Part shown: positions 8,601 through 17,075 of the stretch, piece after piece | Numbering within the stretch: position 1 is the stretch's first letter | Layout of the letters: each line of letters starts with the position of its first letter | Assembly: GCF_014197535.1 (NCBI RefSeq) | Contig: NZ_JACIFV010000012.1 | Span: 103,884 to 167,883 of the forward strand | From: Rhizobium aethiopicum | GTDB taxonomy: Bacteria; Pseudomonadota; Alphaproteobacteria; Rhizobiales; Rhizobiaceae | DNA: 64,000 nucleotides | Direction: 5' to 3' | Program-made: the position numbers and the translations under genes | The notes under the pieces: generated by a model | The model's input: only the letters and a program-made list of their open reading frames with translations | Databases searched by the model: none | Told to the model about the DNA's origin: nothing

Positions 8601-9562
8601 CGCGCCGCGTCACCGGCTATGAGATCATATCGCAAGCAGTGCTCGGGCGGCCGCGCGTCGATGTGACGCTGCGAATTTCCGGCTTCTTCCGCGACGCCTT
8701 TCCGGAGCAGATCGCCCTGTTCGACAAGGCGATCCGGGCAGTCGGCTCGCTCGAAGAGGACGAGGCCGACAATCCGATCGCCGCGCGCATGCGCGGAGAG
8801 ACGGCAAGGCTTGAGGCTGCCGGTCTCGACGCAGCCTCGGCGAAGCGTCGGGCGGGCTACCGCGTCTTCGGCTCGAAACCCGGCGCCTACGGCGCGGGCC
8901 TGCAGGCACTGATCGATGAAAAGGGCTGGGAGCGGCGTGCCGATCTTGCCGAGGCCTATCTCGTGTGGGGAAGTTATGCCTACGGCGCCGGCGAGGAAGG
9001 CAGGGCCGAACGCGGCCTGTTCGAGGAGCGGCTGCGCTCGGTGCAGGCCGTCATTCAGAACCAGGACAATCGCGAGCATGACCTGCTCGACAGTGACGAC
9101 TATTACCAGTTCGAGGGCGGCATGGCGGCGGCGGCCGAGCAGCTCGCCGGTACGCGTCCCGCGATCTATCATAACGATCATTCCAGGCCCGAACGACCCT
9201 TGATCCGCTCGCTCGAAGAGGAAATCGGCCGCGTCGTGCGCGGGCGCGCGGTCAATCCGAAATGGATATCGGGCGTGATGCGCCATGGCTACAAGGGAGC
9301 CGCCGAGATCGCCGCCACCGTCGATTATCTCTTCGCCTTCGCGGCGACGACGGGCGCGGTCGGCGCGCATCATTTCGAGGCGGTCTATCAGGCCTTCGTC
9401 GCCGATTCGGGCGTGCGCGGTTTCATGATCGAGAAAAACCCGGCGGCATTCGACGAGATGAGAGAGCGACTGCGCGAGGCGATCGATCGCGGGCTCTGGA
9501 CGCCGCGCAGCAATTCGGCCCGGTTCGACCTGGCTGCTACGAAACTGAATGAGGTGCACTGA
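5618..9562 (+). CDS. cobN: Cobaltochelatase large subunit CobN
   Basis: 1314-residue CobN, the large subunit that with CobS and CobT chelatase partners inserts Co2+ into hydrogenobyrinic acid a,c-diamide using ATP. The BchH/CobN signature is clear, for example MGKHGNLEWLPGKALALSE and HLYPFIVNDPGEGTQAKRR around residues 570-625, and ISGFFRDAFPEQIALFD in the C-terminal third. It is somewhat longer than usual, in part because residues about 760-804 (rich in Pro and Gly) are encoded by an in-frame palindromic repeat at 7896-8030. The frame stays open through it. The stop overlaps the cobO start (ATGA at 9562). Confidence 0.96.
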   Translation: MHLLLAQQGTISDGEEAIDLGQSPGDILFLSAADTELAAIATAYRECEGMPHSLRLANLMSLKHPMSVDTYVERTARHAKLIVVRALGGASYFHYALEALHAVAARNGALIAVLPGDAKPDAGLVPFSNVDLNDLNGLWAYLIEGGDTNTRDFLTYASAMLSGAEKPAPAAPLMKAGIWWPGRGLIGVEEWRRVVGSHVAPTSSVKRGAPSSTEEVEFEPTSPIVAISFYRALVQSGEIGPVEALVEALAALGLRPLPVFAYSLKDPVSTGILESVFSALKPDVVINTTGFAVSAPGADRQPTVLEADGAVVLQAILSASSKEAWEASSQGLSARDLGMNVALPEVDGRVLARAVSFKTAARYDAAVEANIVASVPDAGRVRYTAELAANWARLRGRPANTRRIALVMANYPNRDGRLGNGVGLDTPAGSIEVLRAMAGAGYPVADVPADGDALIRHLMEGPTNSVHDGRVIREALSLSRYKNFLGSLPKKIQDDVTDRWGEPENDPYFRDGVFALPFARLGGVLVGIQPARGYNIDPKESYHSPDLVPPHGYIAFYAFLRHEFGADAVIHMGKHGNLEWLPGKALALSETCYPEAILGPLPHLYPFIVNDPGEGTQAKRRTAAVIIDHLTPPLTRAESYGPLKDLEALVDEYYEAAGGDPRRIRLLSRQILDLVTDIGLDRDAGIAKGESEGEALKKLDAYLCDLKEMQIRDGLHVFGVSPEGRLLTDLTVALARVPRGLGEGGDASLQRAIAGDAVRNPSPTPPHKGEGLTAAPAAISALKDDVEAVRPASPSHLWGGVGEGSVFDPLDCDMAALWVGPRPAILADITKAPWRTNGDAVERIELLAAKLVAGEMECPADWTATRAVLSEIETRLKPSILACGRAEIDGLLRGLDGRFVAPGPSGAPTRGRPDVLPTGRNFYSVDSRAVPTPAAYELGKKSAELLVRRYVQDRGEWPVSFGLTAWGTSNMRTGGDDIAQALALIGVKPLWDMSSRRVTGYEIISQAVLGRPRVDVTLRISGFFRDAFPEQIALFDKAIRAVGSLEEDEADNPIAARMRGETARLEAAGLDAASAKRRAGYRVFGSKPGAYGAGLQALIDEKGWERRADLAEAYLVWGSYAYGAGEEGRAERGLFEERLRSVQAVIQNQDNREHDLLDSDDYYQFEGGMAAAAEQLAGTRPAIYHNDHSRPERPLIRSLEEEIGRVVRGRAVNPKWISGVMRHGYKGAAEIAATVDYLFAFAATTGAVGAHHFEAVYQAFVADSGVRGFMIEKNPAAFDEMRERLREAIDRGLWTPRSNSARFDLAATKLNEVH
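7896..8030. repeat. Palindromic repeat inserted in frame within cobN
   Basis: A perfect 24-nt inverted repeat (7896-7919 and 8007-8030; its core reads CCCCTCCCCAACCCCTCCCC) encloses 87 bp. The element is 135 bp, exactly 45 codons, so cobN is not interrupted. It adds a low-complexity linker including NPSPTPPHKGEG and SHLWGGVGEG. The arms resemble the CCCTC-rich ends of intergenic palindromes elsewhere in the window. Confidence 0.85.
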
Positions 9563-10197
9563 TGAGCGACGAGATCCCAGAAAACGAATTGGCCAAGGAT
9601 GATGCGCGCCACGCCGAGAAGATGGCGAAGAAGAAGGCTGCGCGCGACAAGATCATGGCGACCAAGACGGACGGCAAGGGCCTGATCATCGTCCATACCG
9701 GCAAGGGTAAGGGCAAGTCATCAGCCGCCTTCGGCATGATCTTCCGCCACATCGCCCATGGCAAGCCGTCGGCCGTCGTGCAGTTCATCAAGGGAGCAAT
9801 GTGGACCGGCGAGCGCGACCTGATCGAGAAGCATTTTTCCGATCTCTGCCAGTTCCATACGATGGGCGAGGGCTTCACCTGGGAAACGCAGGACCGGGCC
9901 CGCGACATCGCCGCCGCCTCCGCGGCCTGGGAAAAGGCCAAGGAGCTGATCCGCGACGAACGCAATTCCATGGTGCTGCTCGACGAGATCAACATCGCGC
10001 TGCGCTACGATTATCTCGACATCAACGACGTCGTCGCCTTCCTGAAGAATGAGAAACCCGCCATGACGCATGTCGTGCTGACAGGGCGCAACGCCAAGGA
10101 AGAGCTCATCGAGATCGCCGATCTGGTGACGGAGATGGAACTCGTCAAACACCCCTTCCGCTCCGGCATCAAAGGCCAGGCTGGCGTGGAGTTCTGA
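9562..10197 (+). CDS. cobO: Cob(I)yrinic acid a,c-diamide adenosyltransferase
   Basis: 211-residue CobO/BtuR/CobA-type corrinoid adenosyltransferase, which transfers the 5'-deoxyadenosyl group from ATP to Co(I) corrinoids. The unusual P-loop GKGKGKSSAAFG is near residues 47-58, followed by VVQFIKGAMWTGE and the DEIN segment near 140-143. Start overlaps the cobN stop by one base (ATGA), indicating coupled translation. Last gene of the cobP-W-N-O operon; it converges on the TauE/SafE gene after 8 bp. Confidence 0.96.
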   Translation: MSDEIPENELAKDDARHAEKMAKKKAARDKIMATKTDGKGLIIVHTGKGKGKSSAAFGMIFRHIAHGKPSAVVQFIKGAMWTGERDLIEKHFSDLCQFHTMGEGFTWETQDRARDIAAASAAWEKAKELIRDERNSMVLLDEINIALRYDYLDINDVVAFLKNEKPAMTHVVLTGRNAKEELIEIADLVTEMELVKHPFRSGIKGQAGVEF

Positions 10198-10205
10198 GAG
10201 CGGCT

Positions 10206-11030
10206 TTAGAGGCCGAGCCAGACCCGCAGCGGATTTGCCGGATCGGCGAGCAGCTTAACCGCCAAAGCGACGCAGACGATCACGAGTAGCGGCTTGATCA
10301 GCTTTGCGCCGATGCGCATGGCAAGCCGGGAGCCCACTTGTGCGCCGAGGAATTGGCAGACGCCCATCAGCAGGCCGATTTTCCAGAGGATCGCGCCGAA
10401 GCTTGCGAAGACGATCAGCGCACCGAAATTCGAGCCGAAATTCAAAAGTTTGGTGTGGGCCGTCGCCTTCAGCACGCCGAAGCCGGCGAGGGTGACGAAG
10501 GCGAGCATGAAGAAAGAGCCGGTGCCGGGGCCGAAGACGCCGTCGTAGAAGCCGATGGCCGGAACAAGCGTCAAGCCGAAGGCGAAGGGCGTGATGAGAC
10601 GGTGTTTATCGAGGTCGTTGAGATTCGGTTTGACGGCGAAGAAGATCGCGATTGCCAGCAACAGCACAGGCATGATCGCTTGAAGCACCTGTCCTGGTAC
10701 GATCGTCGCAAGAGCGGCGCCGAGTGCTCCGCCCATGAGCGCCATCAGCGCCATCGGCAGCTGTTCGGAAAGCTCCACATGGCCCTTGCGGGCATAGGCG
10801 AGCGTCGCGGAAGCGGCGCCGAAGATCGATTGCACCTTGTTGGTTCCGAGCGTCTGCAGTGGCGGGATGCCGGCGATCAACATGGCGGGAACGGTGATGA
10901 GACCGCCGCCGCCGGCAATGGCATCGACGAAACCGGCAAAGAAGGCAGCCGCGCAGAGCAGCAGAAGCAGATGGAGGGCAATGTCAGGCAAGATGCTATT
11001 CCAGAGGGCTTTTAGCCGGCCTTGTTGCAT
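10206..11030 (-). CDS. TauE/SafE-family sulfite/sulfonate exporter-like membrane protein
   Basis: 274-residue polytopic protein of the TauE/SafE (DUF81) family, probably an anion (sulfite or organosulfonate) exporter. Family features are the first helix AAFFAGFVDAIAGGGGLITVPAML and the repeat-half counterpart AIGFYDGVFGPGTGSFFMLAFV. I chose the ATG at 11030 because GGAGAGGGAA lies just upstream on the minus strand; a start at 11075 would add 15 residues and reduce the gap to cobE. Divergent from cobE across 59 bp. The substrate cannot be inferred from this context. Confidence 0.88.
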   Translation of the reverse strand: MQQGRLKALWNSILPDIALHLLLLLCAAAFFAGFVDAIAGGGGLITVPAMLIAGIPPLQTLGTNKVQSIFGAASATLAYARKGHVELSEQLPMALMALMGGALGAALATIVPGQVLQAIMPVLLLAIAIFFAVKPNLNDLDKHRLITPFAFGLTLVPAIGFYDGVFGPGTGSFFMLAFVTLAGFGVLKATAHTKLLNFGSNFGALIVFASFGAILWKIGLLMGVCQFLGAQVGSRLAMRIGAKLIKPLLVIVCVALAVKLLADPANPLRVWLGL

Positions 11031-11089
11031 TTCCCTCTCCAAGCTGCAATGGCTGCAGGGACACAGCAACAGCACATTCGGCTGCTTCC

Positions 11090-11509
11090 ATGAGCGACAT
11101 GTCTTTCACTCCGGCACGGCGCCATGTGCTCGGTCTTGGTTGCGAGCGCGGGACGCAGCCTGCGGAGGTGTTGGCTCTCGCAGTTGAGGCGCTCAAGTCC
11201 GCCGGTATCGGCGCCAATGAGCTCGCTGCCATTGCTTCCATCGACAGCCGCCGGCAGGAGGCGGCAATCCTCGCGGTTGCCAGGCATCTTGCTGTGCCGG
11301 CCCTATTCTTCGACGCTCCGCGGCTGGAGCGGGAAACGCCGCGGCTTACAAATCCCTCGGCCGTCGTCTTTGCTCGCGTCGGCTGCCATGGCGTTGCGGA
11401 ATCGGCAGCGCTTGCGGCGATCGGCGACGATGCCGAACTGGTACTTGGCAAAATCAAATCGGCGCAAGCGACGGCGGCGGTCGCCCGCGGCGGGTTGCAG
11501 AAAGCCTGA
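11090..11509 (+). CDS. cobE: Cobalamin biosynthesis protein CobE (CbiG C-terminal domain family)
   Basis: 139-residue protein matching the CobE/CbiG C-terminal domain: LGLGCERGTQPAEVLALAVEAL near the N terminus and IDSRRQEAAILAVARHLAVPALFF in the middle. In P. denitrificans CobE is needed around the ring-contraction steps and binds corrinoid intermediates; it is not a stand-alone enzyme of known reaction. Start at 11090 is the first ATG; another at 11099 is possible. It is separated from cobA-D by a nucleoside hydrolase gene. Confidence 0.85.
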   Translation: MSDMSFTPARRHVLGLGCERGTQPAEVLALAVEALKSAGIGANELAAIASIDSRRQEAAILAVARHLAVPALFFDAPRLERETPRLTNPSAVVFARVGCHGVAESAALAAIGDDAELVLGKIKSAQATAAVARGGLQKA

Positions 11510-11579
11510 TGGTCGCTATGGTGGCGGCAATTCGCGGCGCCAACCGGCAGCCACGCGATTCACATCTAGAGGACATATC

Positions 11580-12530
11580 ATGCACAAGGTCATTTACGAC
11601 ACTGACCCTGGCGTCGACGACGCCATGGCGCTTCTCTTCCTGCATCGCCATCCCGAAATCGATCTGATCGGCATCACCACGGTTTTCGGCAATGCATCGG
11701 TCGAGACGACGACGCGCAATGCTCTCTTCCTCAAGCGCGAATGGAATATTCCCGCGCCCGTCGCCAAGGGCGCCAGCGTCACCATCGAAGCCTCGCGCGC
11801 GGAGCGGGAATGGCCTTCCATGGTGCATGGCGACAACGGCCTCGGCGATATCGAGGTGCCCGCAGCGATCGACCTGCCGCTCGATCCGCGTCCGGCGCAC
11901 CGATTCATCATCGACACCGTGCGTGCCAATCCCGGCGAGGTGCGCCTGGTCGCAGTCGGACGGATGACCAATCTGGCGATGGCGCTGAAGGAGGACCCCG
12001 AGATTGCGACCCTGGTCAAGGACGTCATCATCATGGGCGGCAATTTCTATGTGCCCGGCAATGTCTCGCCGGTCGCCGAGGCCAATATTCACGGCGATCC
12101 CGAGGCCGCCGACATCGTCATGACCGCGCCCTGGAAGGTGGCCGTCATCGGTCTCGACGTTACTTCGATCACAACGATGAGCCGCAGTTATCTCGGGCAG
12201 ATGGCGGCCGAGGGCGACGGGGCGGTGAAGCTGCTCGACGCACTCTCGCAGTCCTACATCGATTTCTACAAGCATGCGGTTGAAGACGGCATGATGGTGC
12301 ATGACAGCTGCGCCGCAGTCTACGTCGTGGCGCCGGAACTGTTCTCGTCGATATCGGGCGCGGTGCGCGTCGTCTGCGGCGGCATTGCCGACGGCCAGAC
12401 GATCGTCAAGCCGGATGGCCGCCGCTTCCCGCCCGGCGATTGGGATGATCGGCCGAGCCAGATCGTCACCACAGGGATCGACTCGGAAAAGGTCCTGAAG
12501 CTGATCCGCGATACGCTGCTTCGCGGCTGA
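11580..12530 (+). CDS. Inosine/uridine-preferring nucleoside hydrolase family protein
   Basis: 316-residue nucleoside hydrolase that should cleave the N-glycosidic bond of ribonucleosides to base and ribose. The Ca2+-binding Asp cluster DTDPGVDDAMALLFL begins at residue 7, and the family's second metal/ribose region appears as NIHGDPEAADIV near 162-173; MVHDSCAAVYV near 239-249 provides the conserved C-terminal Asp. The start at 11580 follows the AGAGGACAT ribosome binding site and places the Asp motif at its usual position. It sits between cobE and cobA with no evident link to cobalamin. Confidence 0.92.
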   Translation: MHKVIYDTDPGVDDAMALLFLHRHPEIDLIGITTVFGNASVETTTRNALFLKREWNIPAPVAKGASVTIEASRAEREWPSMVHGDNGLGDIEVPAAIDLPLDPRPAHRFIIDTVRANPGEVRLVAVGRMTNLAMALKEDPEIATLVKDVIIMGGNFYVPGNVSPVAEANIHGDPEAADIVMTAPWKVAVIGLDVTSITTMSRSYLGQMAAEGDGAVKLLDALSQSYIDFYKHAVEDGMMVHDSCAAVYVVAPELFSSISGAVRVVCGGIADGQTIVKPDGRRFPPGDWDDRPSQIVTTGIDSEKVLKLIRDTLLRG

Positions 12531-12857
12531 GTGCCTTGAAGGCCGATTGCAGCAGGCGTCAACTTCCGACGTGCCTTTTTCTCGGCGTCACCCCTCGGCC
12601 TTGTGCCGGGGGCTGCCGCGGATGCCGGCTCGGGGCAAGCCCGAGCATGACGAAAAGGAGTTGGACGACGTTATCAGTAGTCCCCGCCGCGGGCGGCCTT
12701 ATTTAGATAATACTATAATATATTCATGTTGTTACGCAGCTTTCCCGAGATATCGAATCCGCTTGTTTGCAAAGTGAGTCATTGTCATCTCAGCAACTTC
12801 AAGTGAGGTGGCGCAGGCAGCGTTGACCTTGGCCCTCGCTGGGCCTAGATCAACAAA
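12531..12857. other. 327-bp intergenic region upstream of cobA
   Basis: No convincing gene. It contains a GC-rich palindromic segment (about 12580-12655) with the hairpin GCTCGGGGCAAGCCCGAGC, of a repeat type common in alphaproteobacteria, followed by an AT-rich patch with TATAAT at 12714-12719 but no good -35 partner. No cobalamin riboswitch motifs are present, so cobA-D is either constitutively transcribed from here or controlled otherwise. Confidence 0.5.
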
Positions 12858-13697
12858 ATGTCGAATAGCGCATTCTCCCATTTGCCGGCGTTGGAGCCGG
12901 GCAGCGTCTGGCTCGTCGGGGCCGGTCCGGGTGATCCGGGCCTGCTGACGCTCTTGGCCGCCAAGGGGCTCGCCGAGGCCGATGTGATCGTCCATGACGC
13001 GCTGGTGAATGAGGACTGTCTGAGGCTTGCGCACCCCGGCGCCGAATTCGAATATGCGGGAAAACGCGGCGGCAAGCCTTCGGCCAAGCAGCGGGATATT
13101 TCGCTCAGGCTGGTGGAGTTGGCGCGCGCCGGTAAGCGGGTGCTGCGGCTGAAGGGGGGCGATCCCTTCGTCTTCGGGCGCGGCGGGGAGGAGGCGCTGA
13201 CGCTGGTCGAGCACAATATCCCTTTCCGCATCGTGCCGGGGATCACCGCCGGTATCGGCGGGCTTGCCTATGCCGGCATTCCGGTGACGCATCGCGAGAT
13301 CAATCATGCGGTGACGTTTCTCACCGGCCATGATTCCTCCGGCATCGTGCCCGACAGAATCGACTGGGAAGCGATCGGTAAGGGTTCGCCCGTGATCGTG
13401 ATGTATATGGCGATGAAGCACATCGCCCAGATCAGCGCCAACCTCATTGCGGCTGGCCGCTCGCCATCCGAGCCCGTGGCTTTCGTCTGCAATGCGGCGA
13501 CCGGCGCGCAGCAGGTGCTGGAGACGACGCTCGGGCAGGCGACCGAGGCTGTTACCGCCTCCGGGCTCGAACCGCCGGCGGTGGTCGTCGTCGGGGAGGT
13601 GGTGCGGCTGCGGGCCTCGCTCGACTGGGTCGGCGCTCTCGCCGGACGACGCCTGCAGCCCGATCCGTTCCGCCAGTCCGGCCAGGTGCTGGCATGA
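12858..13697 (+). CDS. cobA: Uroporphyrinogen-III C-methyltransferase
   Basis: 279-residue SUMT enzyme, which methylates uroporphyrinogen III at C2 and C7 with SAM to give precorrin-2, the branch point to cobalamin and siroheme. N-terminal SAM-binding loop VGAGPGDPGLLTLLA starts near residue 20; RLKGGDPFVFGRGGEE near 97-112 and the VVPGITAG region follow. It has no CysG dehydrogenase/chelatase domain, as expected of a CobA-type enzyme. The stop overlaps cobB by 4 bp. Confidence 0.96.
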   Translation: MSNSAFSHLPALEPGSVWLVGAGPGDPGLLTLLAAKGLAEADVIVHDALVNEDCLRLAHPGAEFEYAGKRGGKPSAKQRDISLRLVELARAGKRVLRLKGGDPFVFGRGGEEALTLVEHNIPFRIVPGITAGIGGLAYAGIPVTHREINHAVTFLTGHDSSGIVPDRIDWEAIGKGSPVIVMYMAMKHIAQISANLIAAGRSPSEPVAFVCNAATGAQQVLETTLGQATEAVTASGLEPPAVVVVGEVVRLRASLDWVGALAGRRLQPDPFRQSGQVLA

Positions 13698-15001
13698 GCG
13701 GCCTCCTGATTGCAGCTCCTTCTTCCGGTGCCGGCAAGACGACGGTGACGCTCGGGCTGCTCAGAGCCTTGCGTCGGCGCGGCATTGCGATCGCGCCCGG
13801 CAAGGCCGGCCCCGATTATATCGATCCCGCCTTCCATGCTGCCGCGAGCGGCACGCTTTGCCTGAATTTCGACCCCTGGGCGATGCGGCCGGAGCTGATC
13901 TCGGCCAATGCGACGCTGCATCGCTCCGGCGACCGTATTCTCGTCGTCGAGGCGATGATGGGACTGTTCGACGGGGCGGCCGACGGCAAAGGAACGGCAG
14001 CGGATCTGGCCGCCCAGCTCGGCCTTTCCGTGGTGCTGGTCGTCGACGCCTCACGCATGTCGCAATCGGTCGCGCCGCTGGTGGCGGGCTTTGCCGGTTT
14101 CCGCGCTGATGTCCGCGTTGCCGGCGTCATCCTCAACAAGGTCGGCAGCGAACGGCACGAGGCAATGCTGCGTCAGGCGCTTGAGGCGATCCGCATGCCT
14201 GTCATTGCCGTAATCGGCAGCGACAAGGCGCTTGCTCTGCCGGATCGCCATCTCGGCCTTGTCCAGGCCGGTGAGCATGCGAGCCTTGAAGGTTTCATCG
14301 AGCATGCGGCGGATGCCGTCTCCGAGGAATGCAATTTCGAGTTTTTGCTGCGCATCGCCAGGCAGGGCCTGAACCGGCCGTCGGCCGCCAATATCGATCG
14401 TCTGCCGCCGCTCGGCAGTCGCATTGCGGTGGCCCGCGATATCGCCTTTGCCTTTTCCTATGAGCACATGCTGCTTGGCTGGCGGCGGCGGGGGGCTGCT
14501 ATTTCCTTCTTCTCGCCGCTCGCCGACGAGGCGCCCGCTGCCGATGCCGATGCGATCTATCTGCCCGGGGGTTATCCCGAGCTGCATGCCGGAAAGCTCT
14601 CCCAGGCGCCGAATTTCCGCGCCGCCCTCCTCGATGCGGCGGCGCGCGGCATCCGGATCTATGGCGAGTGCGGCGGCTACATGGTGCTCGGCGAAGGGCT
14701 GATAGACGCAGAGGGCAAGCGTCACGAGATGCTCGGCCTGCTGCCCGTCGTCACCAGCTATGCCGCGCGCAAACGCCATCTCGGTTATCGCCACGTCATG
14801 CCGCTCGATCATGCGATCTTTCAGCGGGCAATGACGGCGCATGAGTTCCACTATTCCACCCTCATTTCGGAAGGCGAGGGCGAGCGGCTGTTTCAGGTGC
14901 GGGATGCGCTCGGAACCGATCTCGGCCCGGCGGGGCTCCGGCGCGGGCAGGTGGCGGGTTCCTATATGCATCTGATCGATCTCGCCGGGATTGCCGCGTG
15001 A
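13694..15001 (+). CDS. cobB: Hydrogenobyrinic acid a,c-diamide synthase
   Basis: 435-residue glutamine-dependent amidotransferase that amidates the a and c side chains of hydrogenobyrinic acid before cobalt insertion. P-loop-like synthetase motif APSSGAGKTTVTLGLLRAL is at about residues 7-25. A C-terminal class I-like glutaminase domain has its nucleophile in YGECGGYMVLGEGL (Cys326) and a late His in HEFHYS. It overlaps cobA and cobC by 4 bp on each side, so the four genes are translationally coupled. Confidence 0.96.
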   Translation: MSGLLIAAPSSGAGKTTVTLGLLRALRRRGIAIAPGKAGPDYIDPAFHAAASGTLCLNFDPWAMRPELISANATLHRSGDRILVVEAMMGLFDGAADGKGTAADLAAQLGLSVVLVVDASRMSQSVAPLVAGFAGFRADVRVAGVILNKVGSERHEAMLRQALEAIRMPVIAVIGSDKALALPDRHLGLVQAGEHASLEGFIEHAADAVSEECNFEFLLRIARQGLNRPSAANIDRLPPLGSRIAVARDIAFAFSYEHMLLGWRRRGAAISFFSPLADEAPAADADAIYLPGGYPELHAGKLSQAPNFRAALLDAAARGIRIYGECGGYMVLGEGLIDAEGKRHEMLGLLPVVTSYAARKRHLGYRHVMPLDHAIFQRAMTAHEFHYSTLISEGEGERLFQVRDALGTDLGPAGLRRGQVAGSYMHLIDLAGIAA

Positions 15002-16005
15002 GCGCGCCGATCATCCATGGTGGCGGAGTTACTGGCGCTGCTGCCGCCTTTGGCGGCAGGCCGGAAGACTGGCTCGACCTTTCCACGGGGATCAATCCGT
15101 GCCCGGCTGCTCTGCCGGAGATCCCGACAAGGGCTTGGCACCGGCTGCCGGACAGCCATCTGGTCGAAGAGGCAAGGCGGGCGGCGCGCGATTACTACGG
15201 GAGCGGCGAGATCCTGCCGCTGCCGGTGCCCGGCACGCAATCGGTGATCCAGCTTCTGCCGCGATTGCTGACAAAGGGTGAGGGTGCCAGGGTCGCCATT
15301 GTGGCGCCGACCTATGGCGAGTATGCGCGCGCTTTTATTTCGGCCGGTTTTGCCGTCGATACCGTCGATCACGTCGCTGCGATCGGAACCGAGCATCGGC
15401 TTACCGTCGTCGTCAATCCGAACAATCCCGATGGGCTGACATGCCCTGTGGAAACGCTGATTGGCCTGCATGACAGGATGAAGGCGGTCAATGGACTGCT
15501 CGTTGTCGACGAAGCCTTCGGCGATGTCGATCCGGCGCTCAGTCTCGCGGGCCACGCGCAGAGGCTTTCCAACCTGGTGATCTTCCGCTCCTTCGGTAAG
15601 TTTTTCGGGCTCGCCGGCCTTCGGCTCGGCTTTGCGATTGCGCGTGACGATATTCTCAAGCGTTTCGAGGAGTGGCTCGGACCCTGGGCGGTTTCCGGAC
15701 CGGCCCTTTCGATAGCCGGCTCGCTGCTGCGTTCGGACGTTTCCCCCATCCGCCGGCTCATCGATGAACGCCGCGCCGGGCTTCATGCCGTGCTGACCGG
15801 GCTCGGGCTGCAGATCACAGGGGGAACGGCGTTGTTCACCCTTGTCGACGATGCCAGGGCGAGCGACATTTACACTCATCTCTGCCGGCATCATATTCTC
15901 GTCCGCAAATTCGACTATGCGCCCGCTTGGCTGCGTTTCGGGCTGACGCCCGATCCGGCGGCGGACCGGCGGCTTGGCGAAGTCCTTCAGAGATTTGAGC
16001 GATGA
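14998..16005 (+). CDS. cobC: Threonine-phosphate decarboxylase CobC
   Basis: 335-residue PLP-dependent fold-type I enzyme of the histidinol-phosphate aminotransferase family. CobC is the Salmonella CobD equivalent and makes (R)-1-amino-2-propanol phosphate from L-threonine phosphate for the nucleotide loop. NPNNPDG near residues 140-146 and the PLP-lysine motif SFGKFFGLAGLRLGFAIA (Lys201) are intact. It sits between cobB and cobD with 4-bp overlaps; coupling with CobD fits their shared role in aminopropanol attachment. Confidence 0.93.
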   Translation: MSAPIIHGGGVTGAAAAFGGRPEDWLDLSTGINPCPAALPEIPTRAWHRLPDSHLVEEARRAARDYYGSGEILPLPVPGTQSVIQLLPRLLTKGEGARVAIVAPTYGEYARAFISAGFAVDTVDHVAAIGTEHRLTVVVNPNNPDGLTCPVETLIGLHDRMKAVNGLLVVDEAFGDVDPALSLAGHAQRLSNLVIFRSFGKFFGLAGLRLGFAIARDDILKRFEEWLGPWAVSGPALSIAGSLLRSDVSPIRRLIDERRAGLHAVLTGLGLQITGGTALFTLVDDARASDIYTHLCRHHILVRKFDYAPAWLRFGLTPDPAADRRLGEVLQRFER

Positions 16006-16982
16006 CGATCGATCTAAACCTTCTCGTGCTGCTTCTGGCGCTGCTGCTCGACCGGATAGTCGGCGATCCGCAATGGCTCTGGTCGCGCGTGCCGCATCCC
16101 GTCGCGATTTTCGGAGCGGTGATCTCCTATGCCGACCAGCAGCTCAATCCTTCAAGCCTCACGGGGCATCAACGGCGGATGAACGGCGTTGCCGCCATCC
16201 TGGCGCTGCTGTTGCTGGCTGTGGCGGCAGGCTTCGTGTTCAACCGGTTTTTCGCGCTGTTCGGCCTCGGCGGTATCCTGCTGGAGACCGGACTGGTGGC
16301 GATCTTTCTGGCGCAGAAGAGCCTTGCCGACCACGTCGCCGCCGTTGCCGTCGCCCTGCGTGAGGAGGGGCTTGCCGGTGGGCGGGCCGCCGTCGGCCGC
16401 ATTGTCGGGCGCGATCCCGAGACGCTGGATGAGCCGGCCGTCTGCCGCGCGGCGATCGAAAGCCTTGCCGAGAACTTCTCCGATGGCGTCGTCGCGCCGG
16501 CAATTTGGTATGCTATCTTCGGTCTGCCAGGGCTTTTCGCCTACAAGATGCTGAACACGGCGGATTCGATGATCGGCCATAGATCGGAAAAATACATCGA
16601 TTTCGGCTGGGCCGCCGCCCGGCTCGACGATGTCGCCAACTGGCTGGCTGCGCGCCTTTCCATCCTGCTGATTGCTGCCGGCGCCTGGATCCGGTGCGGC
16701 ACCAGCGCCTGCCGCGAGGCAATTCGGGTGGCGATGCGCGACGGCGGCTTGCACCGTTCGCCGAATTCCGGCCGTCCGGAAGCGGCAATGGCGGGTGCGC
16801 TGAATGTCCAGCTTGCTGGGCCGCGCATCTATGGCGGCGTGCTCGTCACCGAACCGATGATCAACAATTCCGGACGCGATGTCGCGACCTCAGGCGACAT
16901 CGAAGACGGTGTCTCCGTGTTTCAGGCGAGCTGCATGGTGCTTGCCGGCGTGACGTTCGGATTGTTTTTGTGCTTTCTGTGA
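16002..16982 (+). CDS. cobD: Adenosylcobinamide-phosphate synthase
   Basis: 326-residue integral membrane CobD/CbiB, which attaches the aminopropanol moiety to adenosylcobyric acid. Typical features are the N-terminal LLLALLLDRIVGDPQWLWSRVPHPVAIFG, ESLAENFSDGVVAPAIWYAIFGLPG in the middle, and YKMLNTADSMIGH. Several hydrophobic segments place it in the inner membrane. Last gene of cobA-B-C-D. Confidence 0.95.
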   Translation: MTIDLNLLVLLLALLLDRIVGDPQWLWSRVPHPVAIFGAVISYADQQLNPSSLTGHQRRMNGVAAILALLLLAVAAGFVFNRFFALFGLGGILLETGLVAIFLAQKSLADHVAAVAVALREEGLAGGRAAVGRIVGRDPETLDEPAVCRAAIESLAENFSDGVVAPAIWYAIFGLPGLFAYKMLNTADSMIGHRSEKYIDFGWAAARLDDVANWLAARLSILLIAAGAWIRCGTSACREAIRVAMRDGGLHRSPNSGRPEAAMAGALNVQLAGPRIYGGVLVTEPMINNSGRDVATSGDIEDGVSVFQASCMVLAGVTFGLFLCFL

Positions 16983-17075
16983 GGGGCTTGCGGCAGAGCG
17001 CACGGCCCCAGTGGACAGTCCCGTCCCAAACGTTTATGCGAAACGCCTCATATCCATCAGACCGGAAGCAGAGCG

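Noticed and set aside
12547..12777. 76-codon plus-strand frame upstream of cobA
   Set aside because: Runs through a palindromic repeat and an AT-rich promoter-like patch; no ribosome binding site and no resemblance to a family.
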